Assembly: GCF_034675845.1 (NCBI RefSeq)
Contig: NZ_JAUCCU010000001.1
Location: 1,178,001 to 1,242,000 of the forward strand
DNA: 64,000 nt
Origin: Castellaniella sp.
Lineage (GTDB): Bacteria; Pseudomonadota; Gammaproteobacteria; Burkholderiales; Burkholderiaceae_B
Direction of reading: 5' to 3'
Program-made: the position numbers and the translations under genes
Notes under the pieces: generated by a model
Seen by the model: the letters and a program-made list of their open reading frames with translations, nothing else
The model's database searches: none
What the model was told of the DNA's origin: nothing
Shown: in pieces, positions 1-8,763 of the stretch
Layout: every line of letters begins with the position of its first letter
Position numbering within the stretch: the first letter of the stretch is position 1

Positions 1-1781
1 TAGAAACGCGAAGAACCCGGATCGCCCTGGCGCCCGGCGCGACCGCGCAGTTGATTATCGATACGGCGCGACTCGTGACGTTCAGTGCCGATGATGCGCA
101 AACCCCCGGCCGCCTTCACGGCCTCGTTGAGAGGCACCCATTCGGCACGAATCGCCGCAATGCGGGCATCCTTGTCGGCAGCCGACAAATCGGGATCAGC
201 ACGCACCAGATCGATTTGTTTTTCGATGCTGCCGCCCAGCACGATGTCCGTGCCCCGGCCGGCCATATTGGTGGCGATGGTGATGTGGCCCGGCTTACCG
301 GCCCCGGCGACGATCTCGGCCTCGCGGGCATGCTGTTTGGCGTTCAGCACCGCATGGGGCAGGCCATCCCGGGTCAGGGCATTGGACAGGAGTTCGGAGT
401 TCTCGATGCTGGTGGTCCCCACCAGCACGGGCTGACCGCGCTTGTGGCAATCGATGATATCCGCCAGAATCGCCTGGTATTTTTCGGCATCGGTCTTGAA
501 GACCTGGTCATTCTGGTCATCACGCGCCATGGGACGATTGGTCGGAATGATGACGGTTTCCAGGCCGTAGATTTCCTGGAACTCGTAGGCTTCAGTATCC
601 GCCGTCCCGGTCATGCCGGACAGCTTGTCATACATCCGGAAGTAGTTCTGGAAGGTAATCGAGGCCAGCGTCTGGTTTTCGTTCTGGATCCGCACACCTT
701 CTTTGGATTCGACCGCCTGATGCAGGCCATCGGACCAGCGGCGCCCGGCCATCAGGCGCCCGGTGAATTCGTCCACAATGACGATCTCGCCGTTTTGCAC
801 GACATACTGCTGGTCTTTGTGAAACAAATTATGCGCACGCAGCGCCACCAACAGGTGATGCATCAGGGAAATATGGCGCGGATCATACAAGGATTCGCCC
901 TCGGGCAGAATGCCTTGCTTGATCATGATTTGTTCGGCCTTGATCTGGCCGGCCTCGGACAGGTGCACCTGCTGGGCCTTTTCATCCACCCAGAAATCAC
1001 CCTCGGGTTCAGGTTCGTGGGACTTGGGCTCTTCGGTCATCCGCACCATCAAAGGCGGCACGGCATTCATGCGTACATAGAGTTCGGTATTGTCGTCGGC
1101 CTGACCGGAGATGATCAGCGGCGTGCGGGCCTCGTCGATCAGAATGGAATCGACCTCGTCGACGATGGCGTAGGACAGACTGCGTTGGCGGCGGTCTTCC
1201 GGACGGAATTCCATATTGTCACGCAGGTAATCGAAGCCGTACTCGTTATTCGTGCCGTAGGTGATGTCGGCCTGATAGGCGGCGCGTTTTTCTTCGTTTT
1301 CCTGCTGGGGCACGACCACGCCGGTGCTCATGCCCAGGAATCCGTATAGGCGGCCCATCCAGTCGGCATCGCGCCGGGCCAGGTAGTCATTGACTGTGAC
1401 CACATGCACGCCACGGCCTGACAGGGCATTGAGATACACCGCCAGGGTCGCCATCAGGGTCTTGCCCTCGCCGGTGCGCATTTCGGCGATCTTGCCATTA
1501 TGCAAGGCAATGGCACCCAGCATCTGCACATCGAAGTGGCGCATGCCAAACACACGCTTGCTGGCCTCGCGCACAACGGCAAAGGCCTCGGGCAGCAAGG
1601 AGTTGAGGGATTTCCCATCCGCAATGCGCTGGCGAAATTCCGCAGTCTTGGCCCTGAGCTCGTCGTCGGACAGCGTTTGCAGTGAGGGTTCAAGCGCATT
1701 GATCTGCGCGACCTGCTTGCGGTACTGCTTTAGCAACCGGTCGTTGCGGCTGCCAATAATTTTTTTGAGCAGAGAAACCAT
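1..1781 (-). CDS. secA: Protein translocase subunit SecA (partial, C-terminus outside window)
   Basis: SecA is the ATPase motor that pushes preproteins through SecYEG at the inner membrane. About 593 N-terminal residues are visible; the reading frame runs off the left edge, so roughly the last third (helical scaffold, zinc-binding tail) is missing. The start is the ATG at 1779-1781, giving MVSLLKKIIGSRNDRLLKQY. Walker A (MRTGEGKT) is near residues 101-108, followed by the DEVDSILIDEARTPLIISG DEAD-like motif, the preprotein cross-linking domain, and the second nucleotide-binding fold with MAGRGTDIVLGG. It lies downstream of the M23 peptidase gene with about 110 bases between them and may share its transcript. 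Identification is secure. Confidence 0.97.
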   Translation of the reverse strand, partial: MVSLLKKIIGSRNDRLLKQYRKQVAQINALEPSLQTLSDDELRAKTAEFRQRIADGKSLNSLLPEAFAVVREASKRVFGMRHFDVQMLGAIALHNGKIAEMRTGEGKTLMATLAVYLNALSGRGVHVVTVNDYLARRDADWMGRLYGFLGMSTGVVVPQQENEEKRAAYQADITYGTNNEYGFDYLRDNMEFRPEDRRQRSLSYAIVDEVDSILIDEARTPLIISGQADDNTELYVRMNAVPPLMVRMTEEPKSHEPEPEGDFWVDEKAQQVHLSEAGQIKAEQIMIKQGILPEGESLYDPRHISLMHHLLVALRAHNLFHKDQQYVVQNGEIVIVDEFTGRLMAGRRWSDGLHQAVESKEGVRIQNENQTLASITFQNYFRMYDKLSGMTGTADTEAYEFQEIYGLETVIIPTNRPMARDDQNDQVFKTDAEKYQAILADIIDCHKRGQPVLVGTTSIENSELLSNALTRDGLPHAVLNAKQHAREAEIVAGAGKPGHITIATNMAGRGTDIVLGGSIEKQIDLVRADPDLSAADKDARIAAIRAEWVPLNEAVKAAGGLRIIGTERHESRRIDNQLRGRAGRQGDPGSSRF

Positions 1782-1890
1782 AGTATGTCGTCGCTGGGGT
1801 GGGTACCAGCTCCGGGGTCTGCAAGAGCTGGCAACCGAAAGAATTGTCAGGCACGGCCACCGGACGGCGACCGCAGGTAAACGATGCAGT

Positions 1891-2904
1891 TTAACGCAGC
1901 TGGGAGTCTGTCGCTTTGACTGGGTTTGCCCCTGCCAGTTGAACGGGATTGCCAGCTTGCAAGGTAGGTGTTCCCGGCTGGATAAACAAGGTCGGGTCCA
2001 GCGGATAATCCGCCATGCGGATTTCGAAGTGCAAATGCGAGCCGGTGGAACGGCCCGTGCTGCCTACTTTAGCGATCAAATCTCCTTGGCGAACCAAGTC
2101 GCCGGCCTTGACCAGCAGGCTGGAGGCATGGGCATAGCGAGTGCGCAAGCCGTTGCCATGATCGATCTCGACCATTTTTCCATAGCCGCGGATGGCCCCT
2201 GCACGAACCACCAGGCCACCGGAAGCCGCCCGGATGGGTGTGCCACGCGGTGCGACGAAATCCAGGCCTTCATGCATGCTGCGCCGACCGCTGACCGGAT
2301 TGCGCCGCCAGCCAAAGGAAGAACTGAGGGCGGGATAATCAACCGGTGCCAAGGTGGGCAAACTGGCCTGAAACCCCGTCTGCCGGGACAAGGCGGCATC
2401 CACCAGGGCATAGGCATCTTCCTGCTGGTCCAACTGGGTGCCCAGCGCGTCGATATGACGGCCTAGCGCCTGGGCTGAACCCGTCATATCCAGAGGCTCG
2501 GCATCCATGTCGTCCAGCACCTGGGCAGGATCGGCCTCGGGGTGCAGCCCAATGACAGGCGCGGTCGCCAGCGGCGCGAGTTCAGGAGCGCTGTAGCTCA
2601 GGCCCGCCGCCTGCGCGATCCGCCCGCGCAAGGCATCCATGGCCAGGACACGCCCCTGAAGCTCACCGACCTTGCCCGCCAGACCGGTAATGCTGCCCTG
2701 CAAAGTTGCGACGTCTTGCAGACGCTGTGCATCCAGCGCCAAACGCTGCGCAGGATCGGGCTGCTGCGTGCGCCAGGCCTGCCAACTGGCCCCACCCCAT
2801 GCAGCAAGCGCCAAAGCCAGCAATAATCCGATTGGCTTTAGAAACCTCGCGTTAGAATGGTTCAGCTTGCTTGCTGCTTGCTGATCCCTAGACTGCATAT
2901 TCAT
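1891..2904 (-). CDS. M23 family metallopeptidase, membrane anchored
   Basis: This 337-residue protein is a probable peptidoglycan endopeptidase or an activator of one. An N-terminal membrane segment (about residues 24-42) is followed by a heptad-like region rich in Leu and Gln (about 55-105), then an M23/LytM domain with the zinc motifs HEGLD and HLHFEIR near the C-terminus, so the catalytic ligands appear intact. The arrangement (one TM, coiled coil, periplasmic LytM domain) matches M23 proteins encoded next to secA in Bordetella and relatives. An AAGGA sequence lies 8 bases before the chosen ATG. It diverges from the DciA-like gene with only 14 bases between start codons. The cleaved bond is not predictable from sequence. 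Confidence 0.9.
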   Translation of the reverse strand: MNMQSRDQQAASKLNHSNARFLKPIGLLLALALAAWGGASWQAWRTQQPDPAQRLALDAQRLQDVATLQGSITGLAGKVGELQGRVLAMDALRGRIAQAAGLSYSAPELAPLATAPVIGLHPEADPAQVLDDMDAEPLDMTGSAQALGRHIDALGTQLDQQEDAYALVDAALSRQTGFQASLPTLAPVDYPALSSSFGWRRNPVSGRRSMHEGLDFVAPRGTPIRAASGGLVVRAGAIRGYGKMVEIDHGNGLRTRYAHASSLLVKAGDLVRQGDLIAKVGSTGRSTGSHLHFEIRMADYPLDPTLFIQPGTPTLQAGNPVQLAGANPVKATDSQLR

Positions 2905-2918
2905 TCAATCGTTCCTTT

Positions 2919-3386
2919 ATGTCCTCGGCCTCTCGCCATCGCAGCTATTCCGCCGGGGTATCCGCCCTGGATTGGCTCGACCATCATCCCCAGGGCGCCC
3001 AACTGATGCAGGCAGCCCATCAGTTGATGGCAGCGCAAGCCGTGCTGGCAGCCGGCTTGCCGCCTGCCTTGCGGGCATGGGCCCGAGTCGCCCGTATTGA
3101 TGGACAGCAAATGACGGTGGTAGTTCCCGGCCCGGCGCACGCCGCCCGGCTGCGCCAGTTGACCGGCCAGGCAGCCCGCCACCTGCAAAACGCAGGCTGG
3201 GCCATTGACAGTATTGTCGTGCGCATTGACGCGGCCATGGGGCGTGACGTGACACAAAAGCCCCAGCGCGATGCCCAACCACTGAACGCCCAGGCGTTGC
3301 AGGCGTTCGAGGCCCTGGGCCAGCAGCTAAGCCCCAGCCCGCTGGCCGATGCGGTATCCAGATTATTGCGGCACCATCGCGGCTAA
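2919..3386 (+). CDS. DUF721/DciA-like protein
   Basis: This 155-residue protein has a DUF721 (DciA-type) N-terminal region: the segment ALDWLDHH..AQLMQAAHQLMAAQ, then RVARIDGQQMTVVVPGPAHAARLRQL, the typical KH-like fold with a basic, apolar surface. DciA proteins help load the replicative helicase DnaB in bacteria lacking DnaC/DnaI; assigning that role here is inference from the family. It is the only plus-strand gene in the first 21 kb and sits between lpxC and the M23/secA pair, a position common for this family in betaproteobacteria. No convincing Shine-Dalgarno precedes the ATG, so the start is less sure than the frame. Confidence 0.75.
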   Translation: MSSASRHRSYSAGVSALDWLDHHPQGAQLMQAAHQLMAAQAVLAAGLPPALRAWARVARIDGQQMTVVVPGPAHAARLRQLTGQAARHLQNAGWAIDSIVVRIDAAMGRDVTQKPQRDAQPLNAQALQAFEALGQQLSPSPLADAVSRLLRHHRG

Positions 3387-3392
3387 CGCCGC

Positions 3393-4316
3393 TTAAGCCA
3401 GCTGCCAATCACGGGTGAAGGCGGCAGGGGCGGTCTCGGCCGATTCGTAGCTGATGAGTTCCCAGGCGTCCTGTTGGGCCAGCAAGGCCCGCACCAGGCG
3501 GTTATTCATGTCGTGACCGGATTTATTGGCCACATACCGCGCCACCAATGGATGCCCAATCAGATACAGGTCCCCGATGGCATCCAGGATTTTATGTTTG
3601 ACGAACTCATCGTCGTAGCGCAGCCCATCGGTATTGAGCACGCGGTATTCGTCCATGACGATGGCGTTATCCAGGCTGCCGCCACGCGCCAAGCCCATGG
3701 CCCGCAGGGCCTCGACCTCGGAGGCAAAGCCGAATGTGCGCGCCCGGGCGATGGTCTTGACGTAGGAGTCCTGGGAAAAATCCACCTGCGCCTGGTTGGC
3801 TGTGGCGTTGATGGCCGGATGGTGGAAATCAATCGCAAATGACAGGGCAAAGCCATGATGGGGTTCCAGCCGGGCCCATTTGGCGCCGGGACCCTCGCCA
3901 TCACGAATCTCGATGGGCTTGAGTACGCGGATGAAGCGCTTTGGAGCGGGCTGTTCGACCAGACCTGCGCTGCGCAGCAGATACACAAAGGTTCCTGCGC
4001 TGCCATCCATGATGGGGACTTCTTCGGCGTTCAGGTCGATGTGCAGATTATCGACCCCCAAGCCTGCCAGGGCAGACATCAGATGCTCGACGGTGGATAC
4101 CCGGACGGCACCCTGCTGCAGCACCGAAGCCAGGCGGGTATCGCCCACGGCATCCGCGCGTGCCGGCAAATCGACCACCTGAGGGAGATCGACACGATGG
4201 AAAACAATGCCGGTATTGGGCTGAGCCGGACGCAAGGTGATTTCCACGCGGCTGCCCGAGTGCAGGCCTACGCCTTTAGTGGAAATGGATTGCTTGATGG
4301 TGCGCTGTAGGAGCAT
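3393..4316 (-). CDS. lpxC: UDP-3-O-acyl-N-acetylglucosamine deacetylase LpxC
   Basis: LpxC catalyses the committed step of lipid A synthesis: zinc-dependent deacetylation of UDP-3-O-acyl-GlcNAc in the cytoplasm. The 307-residue protein begins MLLQRTIKQSISTKGVGLHS; the frame is open 21 codons further upstream but the family start and the GTAGGAG before 4316 fix this one. Family blocks are visible: VEHLMSALAGLGVDNL and EVPIMDGSAGTFV with metal and active-site residues, and KHKILDAIGDLYL plus GHPLVARYVANKSGH at the C-terminus. It follows ftsZ as in E. coli and Bordetella, after a terminator-like hairpin and with a candidate promoter of its own. Its 3' end converges on the DciA-like gene with 6 bases between stops. 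Confidence 0.97.
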   Translation of the reverse strand: MLLQRTIKQSISTKGVGLHSGSRVEITLRPAQPNTGIVFHRVDLPQVVDLPARADAVGDTRLASVLQQGAVRVSTVEHLMSALAGLGVDNLHIDLNAEEVPIMDGSAGTFVYLLRSAGLVEQPAPKRFIRVLKPIEIRDGEGPGAKWARLEPHHGFALSFAIDFHHPAINATANQAQVDFSQDSYVKTIARARTFGFASEVEALRAMGLARGGSLDNAIVMDEYRVLNTDGLRYDDEFVKHKILDAIGDLYLIGHPLVARYVANKSGHDMNNRLVRALLAQQDAWELISYESAETAPAAFTRDWQLA

Positions 4317-4377
4317 GGGCAATGACTGGTTGGCAATGGGGTATGACAAAAACATCACACACCAAGATAATCCCGCC

Positions 4378-4383
4378 ATTGTA
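4378..4383 (-). promoter_or_regulatory. Candidate -10 element for lpxC
   Basis: On the minus strand TACAAT lies about 60 bases before the lpxC ATG, in the 237-base gap after ftsZ. A weak -35-like TTCGTG is 18 bases upstream. With the terminator-like hairpin further upstream this would give lpxC its own transcript. The call rests on the hexamer only. Confidence 0.35.
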
Positions 4384-4454
4384 CCCCGGCCTAGGGTTTT
4401 CCACGAATTTAATCGGTAGCAAAATCAAACAGCTAAGCCCCCAGGACGTGCGAA

Positions 4455-4491
4455 GACACATGCTCCCCCAGGGGCCAGGGGGGCATGTGTC
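4455..4491 (-). terminator. Hairpin after ftsZ, probable terminator
   Basis: An inverted repeat GACACATGC ... GCATGTGTC with an inner C5/G5 run forms a stem of about 14 base pairs closing on a short loop, 60-100 bases downstream of the ftsZ stop. There is no long T run after it, so it may be an attenuating or processing structure rather than a full terminator. It marks the boundary between the dcw transcript and lpxC. Confidence 0.5.
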
Positions 4492-4553
4492 AGGCGCCGC
4501 GACCGGCACAACAGCCGCGATGTGAGGTAAAAACGGTCAGGCCTGCCTGTAGG

Positions 4554-5723
4554 TCAGTCCGCCTGTTTACGCAGAAACGCCGGGATGTCGAAATGATCCA
4601 TTCCGGCACCTTCCAGGGCGCGCACCTGGGCCGAGGCATGTGTGCGCGGATTGCGAATCACCGAAGGCACATCGGTGCCGGAGAAATCATGGCCCAGATG
4701 CACAGGCTGATCGTCCGTTCCGGTGCGCTGGGCCTCAGCCGGCGTGGTCACCAGCTGCGGACGGCTGTTGGCGGCACCCAGGCCCGTGGCGACCACGGTG
4801 ACCCGCAGGGTTTCGCCCATGGATTCATCATAGGCTGTCCCGAAAATCACGGTGGCATCTTCCGACGCATAGCTGCGGATGGTCTCCATGATTTCACGAG
4901 TCTCACGCATCTTCAGAGTGCGGCTGGCCGTAATATTGACCAAGATGCCACGGGCACCATGCAGATCCACGCCTTCCAGCAAGGGGCAAGCAATCGCTTG
5001 CTCCGCAGCGACCCGGGCGCGATCGGCACCAGCCGCCACGGCGGTGCCCATCATGGCCTGTCCCTGCTCGCCCATGATGGTCTTGACGTCCTCGAAGTCA
5101 ACGTTGACGTTGCCTTCGACATTGATGATTTCCGCAATGCCTGCGCAGGCATTGTGCAGGACATCATCCGCCGCCTGGAAGCAGTCTTCCTGGGTGGCAT
5201 CGTCATCCATCAAGTCATACAGGTTTTCATTCAGCACCACCACCAAAGAATGCACGTGGCGAGACAGTTCGCGTATGCCTTCCTCGGCCAGGCGCATGCG
5301 CTTGTTGCCCTCGAAGATAAAGGGTTTGGTCACCACGCCAACCGTCAGAATGCCCAGTTCCTTGGCGACCTCGGCCACCACGGGCCCCGCCCCGGTGCCA
5401 GTGCCCCCGCCCATGCCGGCGGTGATGAATACCATGTGCGCGCCATTGAGGGCGGCACGGATTTCCTCGCGTGCGGTTTCAGCCGCCGCGCGCCCCTGAT
5501 CGGGCTTTGCCCCCGCCCCCAAGCCGGAGCGGCCCAGGCGGATCTGCACCGGGGCTTCACTGGTGGCCAGGGCCTGAGAATCGGTATTGGCGCAGATGAA
5601 CTCCACCCCTTGCACCCCGGCATTAATCATATGAGACACGGCATTGCCACCGGCACCACCGACGCCAACGACCTTGATCACGGTCCCGTTGCGGCTGGTA
5701 TCCAGCATTTCAAAATTCATCAT
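4554..5723 (-). CDS. ftsZ: Cell division protein FtsZ
   Basis: FtsZ is the tubulin-like GTPase that builds the cytokinetic Z ring. The 389-residue product starts MMNFEMLDTS; GAGGGAG six bases before the ATG at 5723 supports this over the ATG five codons upstream. The tubulin signature GMGGGTGTGAGP is at residues 103-114, the T7 loop region NVDFEDVKTIM follows, and the C-terminal peptide FDIPAFLRKQAD, which binds FtsA and other partners, ends the protein. The linker between the core and this tail is short. It is the last gene of the dcw cluster, 52 bases after ftsA, and converges on nothing. Confidence 0.98.
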   Translation of the reverse strand: MMNFEMLDTSRNGTVIKVVGVGGAGGNAVSHMINAGVQGVEFICANTDSQALATSEAPVQIRLGRSGLGAGAKPDQGRAAAETAREEIRAALNGAHMVFITAGMGGGTGTGAGPVVAEVAKELGILTVGVVTKPFIFEGNKRMRLAEEGIRELSRHVHSLVVVLNENLYDLMDDDATQEDCFQAADDVLHNACAGIAEIINVEGNVNVDFEDVKTIMGEQGQAMMGTAVAAGADRARVAAEQAIACPLLEGVDLHGARGILVNITASRTLKMRETREIMETIRSYASEDATVIFGTAYDESMGETLRVTVVATGLGAANSRPQLVTTPAEAQRTGTDDQPVHLGHDFSGTDVPSVIRNPRTHASAQVRALEGAGMDHFDIPAFLRKQAD

Positions 5724-5775
5724 GTTTGACTCCCTCACATACGGATAAACAAAACATTCCCCTGAAGATCCATGG

Positions 5776-7002
5776 TTAATTCATGAACCACTCTTTCATT
5801 CGCGTCAGAATGGACTTGACTGCTCCTTTCTGCTGCGCGACTTTGCGACCGCGTGCCCGCTGCATGCGCGCCTCGGTCAACAATCCCATCACCGTCGAGA
5901 AGCGCGGATTGCGCATCACATCGGCCAAACTTCCTTCATACATCGGCACGGCCACGCGCACCGGCTTCAAAAACACATCCTCGGCCAGCTCGACCATGCC
6001 CGGCATCAGGGCAGTCCCGCCCGTCAGCACGACCCCGGAAGCCAGCAATTCTTCGTAACCGGATTCACGCACCACCTGCTGCACAAAACCAAACAGCTCT
6101 TCCATGCGCGGCTCGATCACCGCGCCCAGTGCCTGACGCTTGACGCTGCGGTTAGGACGGTCGCCCAGACCCGGCACCTCGATCATCTGCTCGGCATCCA
6201 CCAGGACTTGCTTGGCCACGCCATAGCGCAGCTTGATTTCTTCGGCATCCGGCGTTGGGGTGCGCAGCATGGCGGCAATATCGCTCGTGACCTGATCACC
6301 GGCAATCGGCACCACCGAGGTATGACGGATCGCCCCCCCCGTGTAGATTGCAATATCTGTGGTTCCGCCACCGATATCCACCAGCACCACACCCAGTTCT
6401 TTTTCATCCGCCGTCAGGCACGACAAGCTGGAGGCCAGCGGCTGCAGAATCAGATCCTGGACTTCCAGGCCGCAACGGCGCACGCACTTGACGATATTTT
6501 GTGCCGCACTCACCGCGCCGGTGACAATATGCACCCGGACTTCCAGACGCATGCCGCTCATGCCGATGGGTTCGCGAATGTCATCCTGCGCATCGACAAT
6601 GAATTCCTGGGTCAGCACATGCAGTACCTGCTGATCCGTCGGAATATTCACCGCCTTGGCCGTCTCCACCACCCGGGCGACATCGGTCGCGGTCACTTCC
6701 TTATCCTTGACAGCAACCATGCCGCTGGAGTTGAAGCTGGTGATGTGGCTGCCGGCGATGCCGGTATAAACTTCGCGGATCTTGCAGTCCGCCATCAGTT
6801 CGGCTTCTTCCAGGGCGCGCTGGATGGAATTCACGGTGGATTCGATATTGACCACCACCCCCTTGCGCATGCCTTCGGACTCATGCTGGCCCAGACCCAG
6901 CACTTCGAAGCCGCCGCTGGGCAATATCTCGGCCACGACAGCCACCACCTTGCTGGTGCCGATATCGAGAGCAACGATCAGGTCTTTGATGTCACGGGTC
7001 AT
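5776..7002 (-). CDS. ftsA: Cell division protein FtsA
   Basis: FtsA is the actin-fold ATPase that tethers FtsZ to the inner membrane. The 408-residue protein shows the phosphate-1 motif LIVALDIGTSKVVAVVAE, the phosphate-2 motif VLVDIGGGTTDIAIY and an adenosine motif VVLTGGTALMPG. The last residues (KSILTRMKEWFMN) form the amphipathic membrane-targeting helix typical of FtsA. Its start overlaps the ftsQ stop by 4 bases, implying translational coupling. Length and motifs are standard. Confidence 0.97.
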   Translation of the reverse strand: MTRDIKDLIVALDIGTSKVVAVVAEILPSGGFEVLGLGQHESEGMRKGVVVNIESTVNSIQRALEEAELMADCKIREVYTGIAGSHITSFNSSGMVAVKDKEVTATDVARVVETAKAVNIPTDQQVLHVLTQEFIVDAQDDIREPIGMSGMRLEVRVHIVTGAVSAAQNIVKCVRRCGLEVQDLILQPLASSLSCLTADEKELGVVLVDIGGGTTDIAIYTGGAIRHTSVVPIAGDQVTSDIAAMLRTPTPDAEEIKLRYGVAKQVLVDAEQMIEVPGLGDRPNRSVKRQALGAVIEPRMEELFGFVQQVVRESGYEELLASGVVLTGGTALMPGMVELAEDVFLKPVRVAVPMYEGSLADVMRNPRFSTVMGLLTEARMQRARGRKVAQQKGAVKSILTRMKEWFMN

Positions 7003-7802
7003 GGTTTGAGCGGTTCAGAGTGAGCAGCGGTTTCAGGGGCCAGCGTGATGGCGAATCCATTCGGATAACGCAAGTCGGCACTGGCAATCAATCGATCGCC
7101 CAGGCGCCGGGTCAAATCCGGCCAAGCCTGAACAAAACGTTCTATACGGGCGGCAAAGGGCAAGGCCCCCGAGCGGCCATGCGGGTCAGTTGCATCTGCG
7201 GCAGGGTCGCGGCCCAGGTTCAGCTGCACACCGTCCGACAAGGCCACTTCCCAGGCATAACGGGGCGTCAGGGTGGCCTCGCGCACGCGCAACCCCAGCG
7301 GAGCAAACCAGCGAGCGATTTCCGCATAGCGCTGCACCACCAGCCGTTCGGAATTGACGGGGCCATTAAGCTGCGGCAGCACGACCTCATCGGGCAATTC
7401 ACCCGCACTGGCCGTGAAGGCTTCGCCCCAGGTATTAATCATCTGGTTCTCGTTCCAGAGCGCCAAAGGCTGTTGTTCTTCCACGTGCACCAGCAAGGTC
7501 GCAGGCCATACCCGGCGCACGGTGGCATGGCGCACCCAAGGGACGTTCTCGATCTGTTGACGCACCTGATTCAGATCCAGCAGGAAAAAATTACCCCGAA
7601 CCTGGCCTGCCAACGCAGCCTGCATGCTGCTGGGCGAAACATACTGCAGGCTGGCATCGGCAATGGGCGCCAGCTCGATGCGGTTGATCGAAAAATACGG
7701 CCGCCGGATCGTCCACGCCAGGACACTGATCAGCATGGCCGACACTGCCAGCAAAGCCAGCAGGTTAGCGATCAGATTGGTCAGGCGGGCGTCGGCAAAC
7801 AT
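6999..7802 (-). CDS. ftsQ: Cell division protein FtsQ
   Basis: FtsQ is the bitopic divisome scaffold that binds FtsB/FtsL. I start it at the ATG at 7802 (MFADARLTNLIANLLALLAV), which has CTGGAGAC upstream; the frame stays open 28 codons further but that stretch overlaps ddl. This gives 267 residues: a short cytoplasmic tail, one membrane segment (about 10-31), a POTRA domain (FSINRIELAPIADASLQYVS onward) and the beta domain containing WVRHATVRRVWPATLLVHVEE. It begins 16 bases after ddl and overlaps ftsA by 4 bases. Confidence 0.93.
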   Translation of the reverse strand: MFADARLTNLIANLLALLAVSAMLISVLAWTIRRPYFSINRIELAPIADASLQYVSPSSMQAALAGQVRGNFFLLDLNQVRQQIENVPWVRHATVRRVWPATLLVHVEEQQPLALWNENQMINTWGEAFTASAGELPDEVVLPQLNGPVNSERLVVQRYAEIARWFAPLGLRVREATLTPRYAWEVALSDGVQLNLGRDPAADATDPHGRSGALPFAARIERFVQAWPDLTRRLGDRLIASADLRYPNGFAITLAPETAAHSEPLKP

Positions 7803-7818
7803 CAAAGTCTCCAGCGTC

Positions 7819-8763
7819 TCATTGCCCAGCCACACGGTGCACTTTGCAGCGCGCCGTGGCCAGGATCGCCACACACAATTCGCCATAGCTCATGTCCAGC
7901 GCCTTGGCGGCCATGGGCACCAACGAATGGCTGGTCATGCCGGGCGACGTATTCATCTCCAGCAGCCAGGGGCGGTTTTCTGCATCCAGCATCAGATCGG
8001 CGCGGCCCCAGCCCTCGCAGCCGAGTACCTGGTATGCCCGCACGGAGAGTTCCTGGATCTGTTGGGTCAGCGCCGCAGGCAAGTCCGCCGGGCAGATATA
8101 GCAGGTCTCATCGGAGACATATTTATGTTCGAAGTCGAAATTCCCCTCGGGCGCAATGATCTCGATAACTGGCAATGCCCGCGCCTGCTTGCCAGTCCCC
8201 AACACACTCACGGTCAGTTCGCGTCCGCGAATCAGGGGTTCGACCAGCGCCCGGTCATCGTGCCGGCAGGCCAGGGCCAGCGCGGCGTCCAATTGATCCA
8301 GAGACTCGACCCGGGTCAGCCCCAGCGATGAGCCCTCGTGGGGCGGCTTGACGATCAGCGGCAGGCCCAGGGCCTGCACGGCGGGCAAATCATCCGCCTG
8401 GCGGTATACCGCGAAATCAGGAGTAGACAGACCGTGCTGCAACCACAAGCGCTTGGTCGCAATCTTGTCCATCGTCAGGGATGAAGCAAGCACGCCACTG
8501 CCGGTATAGGGAATACCCAGTAATTCCAGCACCCCCTGGATCGTGCCGTCCTCGCCAAATCGTCCATGCAAGGCGATAAAGACTCGCTCAAATCCGGCTG
8601 CAGCCAGCTCGGCCAGGTCTTGACGCCCGGTATCGAACAAATGCGCGTCCACACCAGCATCACACAGAGCCTCGCAGACCCCCTGCCCGGAAATCAAGGA
8701 CACTTCGCGCTCAGCGGACAAACCGCCATACAGCACGCCAACTCGGCCAAAATCCGTTGTCAT
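7819..8763 (-). CDS. ddl: D-alanine--D-alanine ligase
   Basis: Ddl joins two D-alanines using ATP to make the dipeptide that MurF adds to the peptidoglycan precursor. The 314-residue ATP-grasp protein shows GRFGEDGTIQGVLELLGIPYTGSG split over its N-terminal domain, the substrate and nucleotide loop PPHEGSSLGL, FDFEHKYVSDET, and the metal-binding end WLLEMNTSPGMTSHSLVP. It is DdlB-like in position, between murC and ftsQ, and overlaps the murC stop by 4 bases. Confidence 0.96.
   Translation of the reverse strand: MTTDFGRVGVLYGGLSAEREVSLISGQGVCEALCDAGVDAHLFDTGRQDLAELAAAGFERVFIALHGRFGEDGTIQGVLELLGIPYTGSGVLASSLTMDKIATKRLWLQHGLSTPDFAVYRQADDLPAVQALGLPLIVKPPHEGSSLGLTRVESLDQLDAALALACRHDDRALVEPLIRGRELTVSVLGTGKQARALPVIEIIAPEGNFDFEHKYVSDETCYICPADLPAALTQQIQELSVRAYQVLGCEGWGRADLMLDAENRPWLLEMNTSPGMTSHSLVPMAAKALDMSYGELCVAILATARCKVHRVAGQ

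Noticed and set aside
4485..5729. A 414-codon plus-strand frame opposite ftsZ, and a 457-codon frame opposite livM/livH at 24003-25376
   Set aside because: Both are antisense shadows of well-identified genes with His/Gln/Arg-rich composition.
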